From NCBI GenBank assembly GCA_001184405.1, contig LFMX01000024.1:1-63561 (forward strand): DNA of 63,561 bases, written 5' to 3'. Position numbers and translations under genes: made by a program. Shown here piece after piece: positions 39,804 through 50,332 of the stretch (position 1 is the stretch's first letter; each line of letters starts with the position of its first letter). The DNA is from Candidatus Burkholderia humilis (GTDB lineage: Bacteria > Pseudomonadota > Gammaproteobacteria > Burkholderiales > Burkholderiaceae). A model generated the notes under the pieces. The model saw only the letters and a list, made by a program, of their open reading frames with translations, was not told the DNA's origin and ran no database searches.

Positions 39804-41234
39804 TTACGATGCGCCGTTGGCTAGCGCGGGCACCTTCGACACCAGCTGCAGTGAAACGGTGAGACCTTCCAGTTGGTAATGCGGGCGCAGGAAGAACTTT
39901 GCGCTGTAATAGCCGGGGTTGTCCTCCACGCTTTCGATAACGACGCGAGCAGCGGCAAGCGGCTTGCTGAGCCACGCCTCCATCTCGTCGCGCTCCTTGA
40001 ACGAGCCAACCTTGTCGCGCACGATGCACTTCAGGTAATGCGCGAAGCGGCAGCAGGCGAACAGATAAGGCAGCCGCGCGGCGAGCCGGGCGTTCTCGGT
40101 GGCTTGCGGATCGTGATACTCGGCGGGCTTTTGCAACGACTGCGCACCGATGAACGCCGCAACGGTCGAGTTCTTCCTGTGCACGAACGGCATGAAGTCG
40201 TTGTATGCGAGTTCGGCCTCGCGACGGTCGCTGATGGCTATCTCCGTGGGGCATTTCATATCGACGCCACCGTCATCGGTCGGGAACGTATGCGTCGGCA
40301 AATCTTCGACGGCACCGCCGGATTCCACGCCGCGAATCGACGTGCACCAGCCGAAATACCGGAACGACCGGTTGATGTTCGCGGCCATCGCGTAGGCAGA
40401 GTTGATCCACGCATAGCGCTCGTGATTCGTGCCGTCGACATCTTCCTCGAAATTGAAGTCATTGACGGAATTTATACGGATTCCATAAGGAAGGCGCGAA
40501 AGGAAACGTGGCAAGGCCAGAGCGATATACCGCGAATCTTCCGATTTGCGCAGATGCGACCACGCCGCGTATTCGCTGTTCTGGAAGATCTTCGTGATAT
40601 CACGCGGATTCGACAGTTCCTGCCAGGACCCCATTTGCAGCGTAGCAGGCGACGCGTCAGCGATAAACGGGCAGTGCGCCACCGCCGTCTGGGCGATTTC
40701 CCCGAGCATTTCCACGTCCTGCGGGCTGTGATCGAAGTAATAGTCTCCCACCAGACAGCCCATCGGTTCGCCGCCGAACTGCCCGTATTCCTCTTCATAG
40801 ACTTTCTTGAAGAGCGGGCTTTGATCCCACGCGACGCCTTTGTACCGCTTGAGCGAGCGGCCCAGTTCGGCTTTGGTGGCATGCATGTAGCGGATCTTCA
40901 GATGCTCGTTCGTCTCGCTGTTGTTGACGAGATAGTGCAAGCCGCGCCACGCCGATTCGAGCTGCTGGAATTCGCCGTGATGAATGATCTTGTTCACCTG
41001 ATTCGACAGCTTGCGGTCGATTTCGGCGATGATCGTCAGGATAGTCTGGTAAGCGTCGTCCGATACGACGACCGCGTTTTCGAGCGCCTGAAAAGCCAGC
41101 GTCTGCACGGCTGAATCGATGGCTCCGCGCGCGTCGTTGCTGCGCGGATTCAGTTCCTCGGCCAGCGCGACAGCGAACTCGTCATGCGAGAAATCGGGGT
41201 AGGCCATTTGCACGGCGTGTTCGATGGTACTCAT
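39804..41234 (-). CDS. tssC: T6SS sheath protein TssC (VipB)
   Basis: 476 residues, open. Family segments: NQVNKIIHHGEFQQLESAWR, GLHYLVNNSETNEHLKIR, FDHSPQDVEMLGEIAQTAVA, RFAHYLKCIVRDKVGSF. It forms the contractile sheath with TssB, whose gene upstream is broken, so a working sheath is unlikely. The ATG at 41234 begins MSTIEHAVQMAYPDFSHDEF. Confidence 0.94.
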   Translation of the reverse strand: MSTIEHAVQMAYPDFSHDEFAVALAEELNPRSNDARGAIDSAVQTLAFQALENAVVVSDDAYQTILTIIAEIDRKLSNQVNKIIHHGEFQQLESAWRGLHYLVNNSETNEHLKIRYMHATKAELGRSLKRYKGVAWDQSPLFKKVYEEEYGQFGGEPMGCLVGDYYFDHSPQDVEMLGEIAQTAVAHCPFIADASPATLQMGSWQELSNPRDITKIFQNSEYAAWSHLRKSEDSRYIALALPRFLSRLPYGIRINSVNDFNFEEDVDGTNHERYAWINSAYAMAANINRSFRYFGWCTSIRGVESGGAVEDLPTHTFPTDDGGVDMKCPTEIAISDRREAELAYNDFMPFVHRKNSTVAAFIGAQSLQKPAEYHDPQATENARLAARLPYLFACCRFAHYLKCIVRDKVGSFKERDEMEAWLSKPLAAARVVIESVEDNPGYYSAKFFLRPHYQLEGLTVSLQLVSKVPALANGAS

Positions 41235-41283
41235 GAGCGTGTCTCCAATAGGCGAATGAATGAGCGGGAGGCGGTCAAGACGT

Positions 41284-41820
41284 TCACGCCTCGGACGCCC
41301 GGTTCGCCGCAGCGTCGGTATCCTGATTGTCCTTTGCTCCGGCGGGACGCGTGAGCGATTCCAGCAACGGACGATTTTTCAGCGCCTTCGTGAGCATTTC
41401 TTTGGCGTTGGATTTGCCATCCATATACGAGAGCAGATTCGACAACTGGCGGCGCGCCATCAGCAACTGGTTCAGCTCCGGCACTTGCCGGGCGACGTTG
41501 TCGGACGAAAAGTCGTCCAGCGATTCGAACGTCAGATCGACGCTCAGCATGTCGTTGCCGGAAATTTCGTTCTGGACGAAGAACGCGGCGCGTGGCTGAA
41601 CGGACTTGAGCGGTCATCGAAGTTATCGACATCGATTTCCAGGAATTTGCGCTGTTCGAGGCACGGCTGCGCGACCTTGGATTTGCCCGCCAGATCCGAC
41701 AAAACGTCCATGACGAACGGAATGTCGACCTTGCGGTCGCTGCCGTAAGTCTCGACGTCGTATTCGATCTGCACGCGCGGCGCACGATTTCGCGCAATGA
41801 ATTTCTGCCCGGATTTCTTG
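41284..41820 (-). pseudogene. tssB: T6SS sheath protein TssB (VipA), start lost and frameshifted
   Basis: Family sequence starts at about 41820 (KKSGQKFIARNRAPRVQIEY), but there is no ATG/GTG in frame before an upstream TAA; the codons ahead read FIESPF. At about 41615, after LEIDVDNFDDR, one base is missing (GACCGCTCAAG where GACCGCCTCAAG is expected). The C-terminal part (MLSVDLTFESLDDFSSDNVA, LLSYMDGKSNAKEMLTKALK) is in another frame to 41284. TssB is indispensable for sheath formation. Confidence 0.85.
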
Positions 41821-41895
41821 AAAGGTGACTCGATAAATTATGGAATCCTACTTAAAATGGTTGTGAGATGCCATGCGGATCGGATTACCGAAACG

Positions 41896-42948
41896 TCAAC
41901 GGGCTGTGCCTGAACCGGTCAGCAGATCGACGCTCTGAATGGCCTTTGGCGCGAGGTCGCGAATGATTTCGTGGAACGTCATATGAAGCAGACGTTGAGC
42001 GCGACGAATCAGCAATGACGATGGATGCGCGGGCTCGCACGATTCGAGATAAACGCAGACTCGTTCGAGAAGGAGGCTCGCGTTTTCACGGGAGCGTACT
42101 TCACCGGGCGCGTGACGGCTTTCGCTCTCGATATCGAGAGCCTTGAACACCGGCATCTCACGCACGATCTCGGGCGCTCGCATGCGCGGCGTTTCAGCCT
42201 CAATCGCTGGCGATGCGACCTCCGGCTGGCTGACTTTCGACAGTTCGCTGAACACGATGAGCAATGGTTTTTCCACCGCACTCATGTCGGGCACCCACGT
42301 CTCGCCGGCCCGGCGCGAAACGATCGTGCGAAGCGCTTGCAGGTTCGCGAGCAAACCGCCGACGGTATCGCGCAAGCCCGGCCTCGTAGCGAGTGCCGCC
42401 GATAACGCCTGTTGCGTCATGCCGTCTTCGACGGTTCCTGAACCATTGAGCAACGCCGACACCTGACGAAGCGAATAGTTGGCAGTGCCAGCGTGCAGCA
42501 AGGCGGCGGTGCGTGCATGACCGGCGAGCGCATCGGGCGAAAAGAACGTCTGCAATGCGTTCATGTGCAAGAACGGATCGGCTTGGCTGTCATCACCGGT
42601 TTCGACGCGCGGATAAACGCCGTCCCAACGCGTGTCCAGCAGATCCGCAACGAGTGCAACGCCTTTCGCGTAGTCGTCCAGCCCCATCGATTCCGTCCAC
42701 GCGCGCGTCAACCATCCGGTGATGCGCAAGTCCTTCGAACGTTGCAGCAATGCGCCCGCCCGTTCACTGATGGACTTCCAGTCCGGCTTGATTGCGGGAA
42801 TGAATGTATCGCCATATTCCTGATCTGCGGTGCCGGCAACGGCGCGCTGAAGGTCGACGAATTCGGCATCGCATTCGAGATTTGCGCCGCAATCGTGTGC
42901 GGACTCGGCCGCGCGCGATGTTTCAAATACGATGAACTGATCTGCCAT
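41896..42948 (-). CDS. tssA: T6SS cap/priming protein TssA
   Basis: 350 residues, open. The ImpA N-terminal domain has DTFIPAIKPDWKSISERAGA, LLQRSKDLRITGWLTRAWTE and VADLLDTRWDGVYPR. The C-terminal domain (SLLIRRAQRLLHMTFHEIIR, LAPKAIQSVDLL) is of the longer TssA type. TssA primes tail tube and sheath polymerisation. It is upstream of tssB in the operon. Confidence 0.92.
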   Translation of the reverse strand: MADQFIVFETSRAAESAHDCGANLECDAEFVDLQRAVAGTADQEYGDTFIPAIKPDWKSISERAGALLQRSKDLRITGWLTRAWTESMGLDDYAKGVALVADLLDTRWDGVYPRVETGDDSQADPFLHMNALQTFFSPDALAGHARTAALLHAGTANYSLRQVSALLNGSGTVEDGMTQQALSAALATRPGLRDTVGGLLANLQALRTIVSRRAGETWVPDMSAVEKPLLIVFSELSKVSQPEVASPAIEAETPRMRAPEIVREMPVFKALDIESESRHAPGEVRSRENASLLLERVCVYLESCEPAHPSSLLIRRAQRLLHMTFHEIIRDLAPKAIQSVDLLTGSGTAR

Positions 42949-43047
42949 ATTGCTGTTTCCGCGCTATTGCCTTGACGTTCGAGGGTTGCGCTGCCTTAGA
43001 AGTGGGTGACTGCTGCCTGCACGCGAGAATCGCCGGTGCTTTCCCTG

Positions 43048-43539
43048 TCAAACCCTTCCCTGCAGCGGCGGGTTCGGGATAACCAATGCAGCCGGAACCC
43101 ACGGCGGTGCCGGAACGTTGTCAGGCGGGTATGTACGAGTACTGTTGTGCGTCCCAGTAAAGGGACCAATAGGAATTTGAAAGACCGTAGGGGTTATACA
43201 AAGGCTGGATCGGGGTTGTCCGGTCCCACAACGGGCTCGGATTAGAACCATTCGACAAGGTATGCTTACTCGTTTCCTGCAAGTTGAACATGACCTGGCT
43301 CGGGATCAGGCGACTGCCGCATGCCGTGCGCATGCCTTCGTCGGCAATCAGTCTTTCGCCAATCTGGGCACCCTTGAAATTCCCGCCACCAGCGACGATC
43401 GCATTGTTGCCGTGCAAAGGACAAGAAACCATGTCACCTACACACGCAATTTTTTTCCGTCGAAATTCGCGTTAGAAGCAGTTATCACCCGGCCGCCGTG
43501 ATCGGTGACATCTCCGAGGAGAATAATGTGTTGGGTCAT
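43048..43539 (-). pseudogene. PAAR-repeat spike-tip protein, frameshifted
   Basis: ATG 43539 (MTQHIILLGDVTDHGGRVIT). After FDGKK the gene has a run of seven A (43451-43457 on the plus strand as T7), where eight would keep the frame KKIACVGDMVSCPLHGNNAI. As it stands it stops after 33 codons. The remaining PAAR motif (GERLIADEGMRTACGSRLIP) and an unusual Tyr/Pro-rich tail continue, with another shift near 43130 (TYPPDNVPAPPWVPAALVIP). PAAR proteins sharpen the VgrG spike. The lesion is in a homopolymer, so a read error or phase variation is possible. Confidence 0.75.
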
Positions 43540-43592
43540 TTAGACTCTCTAGAAAGGTTGGGCTTGTTTCGTCATCGCGAAGACCGAATCCA

Positions 43593-45715
43593 CTAGCACT
43601 TGATATTGGTGAGCGGTGCTTCCGTGACCAGCGTTGCCGATCCGACGATGCTCACGTTCACGCCGCTGATCGTGATCGTGCCGCCGCTGTCCATCACGAT
43701 GCTCGAAGCGCCGCACACGAAACTCATCTGCGCTGTCGCGGTCACCGAGATGCTGCCGTTGACCGAAACGTTTTGCGCGCCGTTGACGGAGAGCTGCTGC
43801 GCGCCGTTCACGGTATGGGTTCCGCGCCTTGTACGCTGATCGAGCGGGAACTGCCGACGCTCGTGCTGTCGTTCGCGCCGATGGAACGCGTGCGATTGGC
43901 CTCGACAACATGCGTTTCCATGCCCTGCACGGTAATGGATCGAGCTCCGCCGACGCTCGTCGTGTCGTTGACGGTGGTGGAGCGCGTGCGGCTGGCTTGC
44001 ACGACGTGCGTTTCCACACCTTGCACGGTGATCGAGCGTGTGCCGCCGATGGTCGTCGTGTCGTTGATGGCAGTGGAGCGCATGCGATTCGCTTCGACGA
44101 TATGCACTTCGTCGTTCTCGACTTCGGTCAGCAAATCCTTCTGGGCATGAACCCAGATTTGCTCGCAGCCCATCAGATCTTCGAAGTGGATCGCATTGGC
44201 CAGCTCGTAGTTGCCGCCCGACGTCGAACGCGTCAGCGTGGCGTTGCGTGGCAACGGCCACGGCGGCATATTGGCCGCGTTATAGACGCTGCCGATGATG
44301 ATCGGCCGGTCGGGATCGCCATTTTCGAAATCGACGATCACTTCTGCGCCGATGCGCGGAATGGAGACGCTGCCGTACTGGCCCGTTGCCCACGGGAACG
44401 CGACGCGGATCCAGCAAGACGAATTGTCATCGCGCCCGGGCGCGCGGTCCCAGTGAAACTTGACCTTCACGCGCCCGTACTGATCCGTCCAGATTTCCTG
44501 GCCGGCCGGTCCTGCGATGATGGCCGTCTGCGGGCCCGTGGTCTTCGGTCTCGGCACATCGTGCGGCGGGCGAAATTGCAGGCTCGCCGGCTGCACGACG
44601 AACGAACAGGCCACGGTGCATTGGTCGCCGGCATCTGATGTCCCCGCAATCGCATGCATCTCCAGCGACGCTTCGGTCACGAGGTACTCGCGATTAGCCC
44701 GCGCGTGCGGATGACGTTCGAGCACGAACGTCGTGCCGCATACGATACTGCGCAGAGGGCCATCGCCATGAAACCGCTCATTCCGCGAGGAGATTTCCTG
44801 CATGCGCACTTCGGCGAAACAGCGCCCTTGGTCCGTATCCGGGTGATCACCCGGCCAGACATACTCTTCCAGCGGATCGTGCGCATGCGGATCGTGCGCT
44901 TTCGCTTCCACCTCCAGCATGGTATGCGGCGTCTCGAAGTTGAAATCTCCGGAAGTCCAGCTGGCCGAATGGATCTGGTTGCTCACATTGAATGCATTGA
45001 CGTATTCCTGATGCGCCGAGCTTGAATCAGCGTGACAGGGCAGCGCGTTAGTCTGAACGAATGGCGACGGCCGATGCGCGCCGGGCGCGTCCGCCAAAAT
45101 AAGCAGATGAGTGTCGCTCGCGTGCTCGAAGAACCAGTAGATGCCGTGTTCCTGCATCAGCCGCTGTGCGAATGCGAAATCGGATTCACCATATTGCACT
45201 TGATAGACAAGTTCGGAATAACTCGATTCGAACCGTAACTGACAGGGCCAGCTATAACGCGCGAGCACATTGCGGACGATTTCCACTACGTTCTGCCGCT
45301 GAAAAATTCGGTAGTCAGTGCGATGCTCGGTGAAATGCAGCCACGGTTGCATAATGAGCCGATAACGGCAATACCGGTCGCCTGCGCCCTGAAAGCGTGC
45401 TTCGGTGATAATGCCGCTGATCTGACGCACGGCGCGCCCGCCTGTACGGTCCGCATCCGCACCTTCGATTACTATTGAAACAGTCAATTCATTGCCGATT
45501 ATGCTGGTGAGATCGAGATTGGCGATTTCGTCAAAGTGTTCGGGACGATCGGGCGACGTGACGCAATCGAGCGTATATCGATAAAGGATCGAAAGCGCCT
45601 CGCTGACTTCGATGCCGATCAGCCGCAAAGCGGGTTCGCCGTTTGATAGCATCGGCAACGCCTGACCATACATACTGATCAGATATTGCGGATAGGACTC
45701 AGCCGGAGCCATCAT
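43593..45715 (-). pseudogene. vgrG: T6SS spike protein VgrG (TssI), frameshift near the tip
   Basis: ATG 45715 (MMAPAESYPQYLISMYGQAL). The gp27/gp5-like part (YGESDFAFAQRLMQEHGIYW, VKFHWDRAPGRDDNSSCWIR, FPWATGQYGSVSIPRIGAEV, GDPDRPIIIGSVYN) is open. The C-terminal beta-helix has three 32-residue tandem repeats. At about 43815 the frame shifts and the final part (VNGAQQLSVNGAQNVSVNGS ... SATLVTEAPLTNIKC) is in another frame to 43593. It is the first gene of the minus-strand T6SS operon. Confidence 0.85.
43823..44110 (-). repeat. Three 96-bp tandem repeats in the VgrG spike
   Basis: Three consecutive copies of a 32-codon unit (ETHVVEANRTRS...NDTTSVGGARSITVQG) at 44015-44110, 43919-44014 and 43823-43918. 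The unit fits the triple-stranded beta-helix of the VgrG needle, so copy number would set needle length. The frameshift falls directly after the last copy. Confidence 0.8.
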
Positions 45716-46370
45716 TATGCAACCCAAGTCAAGAGAACAATGACGATTTTTGCCGGATTGTGTTTCGCGATTGATCCGCTCTTAATCGCCGCCCAAATTT
45801 TCACAGCATCAAATAGACGCCATTGCGGCCGCGTTGCCATTCATTAGGTCAGGCACTTCGATGGTCAACTGAAAGCATTTAATGCTTGCTTTTATGCGCG
45901 TTACGGCAAAGTGCTAAACGTGGTAACTAATATCCGTGCAATTTAGACGAAAATTATAAAATCCGAAATGATCTTGGTTGCTTTTCTGAATTATCAACTG
46001 ATGCTGGCTCTATCAAATTAATGTGAATAGTCATTTATCTGTTTGAAAACATGATTTAGAGTCAGTTGTTAGTATAGAAACCCACGGATTATTCTAAAAT
46101 GCTTGCTTGGGGTCCGCTACTCAAAGTCGTTCCGCCGTGCAGACAAGTGCGTGGCGCGGCCGAATACTGAGTCGCCCCGTCACAATTCGCCTCGGCCAGC
46201 GTATGTCCGTCTCGGCCAGCAATTCTCCAACGCTGGCTTCGCCCAGTCTCTTGCGCCAACGCGTCAGGCTCGATGGATCGTCAACTTGACCTTATCCGCG
46301 TGTCGAAACGTGTGTAGTCGCGCTGATTCAGTCAGGTCACGATGATTTTTCTAGCCCAACGGCTACGCTT
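45716..46370. other. AT-rich intergenic region between vgrG and phage-like genes
   Basis: The first 370 bp are clearly AT-richer than the rest of the window and probably hold the T6SS operon promoter. From about 46100 GC rises again and short open frames appear, but none gives a recognisable protein; they may be the eroded 5' part of the LamG gene. No RNA gene was seen. Confidence 0.45.
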
Positions 46371-47100
46371 ATGTGGTGCACGCCAAGCCATGCCTTACAC
46401 AGAGGTCATTCTCACGGATCAACCGTACACGCCTACTGGCGATTGGATGAGAGGTCCGGGAGGGTAGTCGCGGACGTGAGCGGCAACGGAGACGGTGCCT
46501 ATCAAGCCGGCGCACCGCTCGCGGACGGTCTTCTTGTGCGCTTCACCGGCGCGCGATATGTGTTCCTCATCGCACGTCGGATTTGTTCGTCAATGTCAGT
46601 GCCGCCAGACAGGTTTGTGCGTTGGGGCGTGGTCAATGAATGCTGGGCGAACGTGACCCCGTACGCCAACCCGGCGGGTGCGGATGGCCGTTATACGGGC
46701 ACGGCAGGCGTGCGCTTTATCGGCAACACGACCTGGACCGGTGGCGCCAACCGGCAAGCGGGACTCGAATGGGAACTTTCCAACAGCGATGCTGGACGAG
46801 ATACGCGCTGGCAAATCGTTTGGGTTCGGGACTATCAAAGTTTGAATGTGTCGCAGGGAAGCGCACCGCCGACCGGTTGGCTCCATCACTTTGTGTTGAG
46901 TGTGGCGGGCCAAGGTGGCATCCTGTATCAAGACGGCGTGCAGATCGCTAACGATTGGTTGGGCGACGCAACGATTCGAAGCGTTTGCAGATCGGCACGA
47001 TCGGCTGGACCACGGGCGCCATGAACGGATTGATCGGCGAGGTGGCGCTATACCGCTGAGTGCCGAACGTGTGAAGGCGCATTATCTGGCGGGGCTGTGA
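46371..47100 (+). pseudogene. LamG/concanavalin A-like domain protein, phage-type, degraded
   Basis: Pieces of a jelly-roll domain are visible: AYWRLDERSGRVVADVSGNG (typical LamG opening), LFVNVSAARQ in another frame at about 46580, then WELSNSDAGRDTRWQIVWVR, LHHFVLSVAGQGGILYQDGV and, after a shift at about 46985, LSAERVKAHYLAGL at the end. Such domains occur in phage tail or head-decoration proteins. At least three frame changes and an uncertain start make it a pseudogene. Its TGA overlaps the ATG of the next small gene. Confidence 0.7.
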
Positions 47101-47282
47101 TGAGCGACGGCTGGTTCCTAGCGATGGGCGCGCTTCTAAGCGTTTGCTTGCTCAGTTCCTGCACGTTCGTGTACATCGCGGGCGATTCAAACCGCATCAC
47201 TGAGATGCGGCAATTACAGCGGCTCGCTGAGTGTGCCCGAACCGAAGGCTGCGCACGCCGGGACCAGGCTGCGACCGAATAA
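47100..47282 (+). CDS. Small putative lipoprotein, phage-associated
   Basis: 60 residues: MSDGWFLAMGALLSVCLLSS followed by Cys, giving a lipoprotein-like signal with lipobox LLSSC, then a short soluble part (FVYIAGDSNRITEMRQLQRL). No family recognised with confidence. Start overlaps the stop of the LamG gene (TGATG). It may be a spanin-like or accessory phage lipoprotein, or a degraded remnant. Confidence 0.5.
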   Translation: MSDGWFLAMGALLSVCLLSSCTFVYIAGDSNRITEMRQLQRLAECARTEGCARRDQAATE

Positions 47283-47565
47283 GCCACGAGACCGAATAAA
47301 GAGTTCGGGTTACTGAGGGTTATAAATAATTGCTTGTGGGCAGTCAAAAATATCATCTCGATTTTTAACGCGCACTTCGATCCGAAGCATATGCGTAATA
47401 TCTGATTTGTCACCTTTTTACGGTGATTGATGAGAATTTCATACTCGCCGCTGCATCTCCCACTGACCCTAAAGAACTGTACTCCTAAATTGTTACAACG
47501 AATTTAGAATCCAACGGTTTTATATCGTTAATCTGAACAAGCGGGAACAACACAGGGATGGCGGG

Positions 47566-49693
47566 ATGAATGCTGTAACGAAATCGCTCACCGATGCGCT
47601 ACGTCACCGGAGCGCGCGTCTGAGCCAGCGTCTGGACATTTGGGTCGGTACGCTCGACCTCGGAATGGAGGTGCTCGACTACAAAATTCGAGCGGGCTTT
47701 TGCCGAGACTACACCGTCGACGTGACCGTCACCTCGCCGAATCTCGACATCGACGGCAAGCTTTGCGTTGGACGCCGTGCCGGGCTGCATATCGACGAAC
47801 ATGTGCAGTGCCTTCAGTCGACTATATCGAACCGGTGCAACTCGCTGTCGCTACCTACAACGGCATCGTCACGCGTTGCGAACGTATTCGTGTGAGCCGC
47901 GACGAGGCAGCCTATCGATTGCGCATTCGGCCCAGATTCTCCGCGTTGCTCAAGAAAAAGCAGGGGTCTCGCGTATTTCGGGATAAATCGCTTCAGGAGA
48001 TTTTCACGGAACTGATCGTCGATCGCGAAAACTTCGACGCAATCGATGTCGAGTTTCATTTGGAAGGCGCGCAAGAAAAGCTCGAGCAGGTGGTGATGTA
48101 TGAAGAGTCGGTGTGGCACTTCATCGAGCGCCATTGCCGACGGGCCGGGATCTTCTGGTTTTACAAGCAAGGGCGCGGCAAGCAGAGCGGCGAACTGGAC
48201 ACGCTCGTGTTCGCGGACAATCCGCGCGCTTACGTGCGCTCGATCAACCGCTGATGCCGGCTTCCGGACTCAACAGCAACTGGCACGAGGCCGTGCTGAG
48301 TCTGAACGGTGCGCGCGAACTGGTGCCGGCCACGATCGAGGTGTGGGAGCGCAACTATCGCACGCCGGAAGAGCCGCTGCGCGCAACGGTCGATGTCTCG
48401 GACGAGGACGGTGATCGTTCTGTATTCGGGCAAGTCGGTCGCAGCACCGAGTTTCATCTGACGCAAGCGGGCGGCGCGACAGTGGCGAAGACGCGTCGCG
48501 AGCGGCAGATCGCGCGTCAGGTGACGATCTCCGGCACCAGCGATGTGAAGGGCCTGAATGCCGGGCGTGGTAGTGAAGCTGACCAACACGAAGATGCCGA
48601 TTGTCGAATACGGTTTCGTCATCACGAAGATGGTCATGAAGGGTAGCCGCACGAAACCGGCCCACAACCGCTTCAAGGCGATGCCCGCGCATTTCACCCA
48701 TCGCCCTCGGTTCAACTACGAGAAGGATTGGAGATTTCTGAGCGGTCCCGTCGTCGCGGTGGTGACAACGTTTGACAGTTCCCCCTATGGCTGTATGGAC
48801 GAGCGAGGTCGCTATCCCGTTTTGCCAAAATTTCTGCAGGGTTCGGACAGTGACGAGAAGCAGGTGTTGAACCTGCGGTTGCTGCGTCCGTCTTCATCCT
48901 ATAAGGGTGGCTTTCATTCCCCGCTACTACCGCTCACCGAAGTGTTGCTGGAGGGCGCTCACGGTGACGTGGACCGCCTGCATATCAGCGGCGCCCTGCA
49001 CGACTATGCGTACCCGGACGTGGTGCATGGCGCGGACGCCATGTTCAGCTACGCGATCTGGCGTTCGCCGTTGCTGGGCGCGGAGGTCGTGTTCAATGAT
49101 CTGCAGGGCAAGGAAAGCGCACGCATCGCGACAGTGTATAGCCAGACGGCGTTCAATCAAGGCTATTTGCTGAACAGTAAGACGCTTCCGAGGGGTGAAG
49201 GTTTCGAAATCACCACGCGGTCGTGGGGGACTACCCGCGCAGCGAAAGGTCTGTTCTTTTCAGCGGATGAGGCGGCGGATCCCGACACGCCGCAGCTGGA
49301 GATGCCTGTGGCGGTTGCGCAACTGAAAGCGGCGCTGCAGCGCGTGACGGATCTGGCGGCGACCACGACCACGCAGGCCAAGGGTGATTCCGCTGATCGC
49401 GCCACACAATCGTCATTGCTGCAAGCGCTTGATCAGCTTCGCGAAGCGGGGTTGCTGGCCAGCGCACCGGGCGGCATGGCGTTCGTGACGCCCAAATCGG
49501 TCCAGCACTCGGTAGGCGAGAACGTGGTCGTTACCGTAGGCCACGACATGGACGTGAGCGTCGTGCGGCGTCTGCGCATGGTTGCAGGTGACCTGATTTC
49601 CTTCTGCGCACACAAGTTGGGACTGAGATTGACGGCAGCGAAGGGGAAAGTCGAAATCGCCGCACAAACGGACGGAATGGACCCGCTTCGATA
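47566..49693 (+). pseudogene. Second VgrG-type spike protein, broken and 3'-truncated
   Basis: ATG 47566 (MNAVTKSLTDALRHRSARLS). The Rhs/VgrG N-terminal part (GTLDLGMEVLDYKIRAGFCR, VWHFIERHCRRAGIFWFYKQ) is interrupted by shifts near 47815, 48245 and 48550. The following frame (48558 on) is open through PVVAVVTTFDSSPYGCMDER and the DUF2345 domain (VVRRLRMVAGDLISFCAHKL, KGKVEIAAQTDGMD). At about 49685 VgrG sequence stops abruptly and the same frame runs into unrelated DNA. On the opposite strand to the main T6SS operon. Confidence 0.78.
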
Positions 49694-50332
49694 CGCAACG
49701 CAAACGAGAAACCGCACACGCCAGGCAAGCCATTCAAAGTCGGGTTCATCGGAAGAATGGATTCGACTAAAGGCATCGAGCAATTTTTCGCTAGCGTGGC
49801 AGCGGCAGAGTGCGCCGACCTCGAAGTTCACATTGCAGGCAAGGACAACGCGCAATGCATCCCCGAGTTAATCGCGTGTTATCCGCAGCTAAGGGTCACG
49901 CATCACGGATTCATGCAGCGCGAAGCGTTTTATGAACTCGTGGATCTAATCGGGATCACGTCGATGTGGGATGAGCCTTTCGGTATCGTCGGCATCGAGC
50001 CTTGGAAATTCTTAAACTCGTCTGTCGCATTTGCGTCGGGCGGCTTACCGGAAATCTATGCTGAATTGCCGGAATTGATCGTGCAGCGCGGCGATGCGCA
50101 GGCGCTTGGGGCGCTGATTGGCCGCTTGGCATCGGACAGCGCGTTTTATGCCGAAATGTCGCGGCGATGTCACATCGAACATGGCCGTTTTATGCCGCGT
50201 GAACAGATCGATGAGTTCGAACGAGTTTCATGTCGACAGCGGAAAATGAATCGCCTCTTAGGCGTAATTCCGCTGTCAAGAATAAAGCAACTAAAGACCA
50301 TGCGAGGATCCTTCGCAAAATCGGGATTCAAG
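49694..50332 (+). pseudogene. Family 4 glycosyltransferase, N-terminal half missing
   Basis: Only the C-terminal GT-B domain is present: KPFKVGFIGRMDSTKGIEQF begins the donor-binding half and GITSMWDEPFGIVGIEPWKF carries the EX7E motif that binds the nucleotide-sugar. No start codon or acceptor-binding domain precedes it; the sequence to the left is vgrG. The frame also reads on into the next gene without a stop, so its natural end near 50220 is lost. It is the left, truncated end of a glycan cluster. Confidence 0.75.

Noticed and set aside
46371..47282. An intact prophage between the two vgrG genes
   Set aside because: Only one degraded LamG-type gene and a small lipoprotein gene are visible; no head, packaging or replication genes.
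47566..49693. Second vgrG carrying a fused C-terminal effector
   Set aside because: The C-terminal extension is not an effector; it is truncated vgrG running into a glycosyltransferase by rearrangement.
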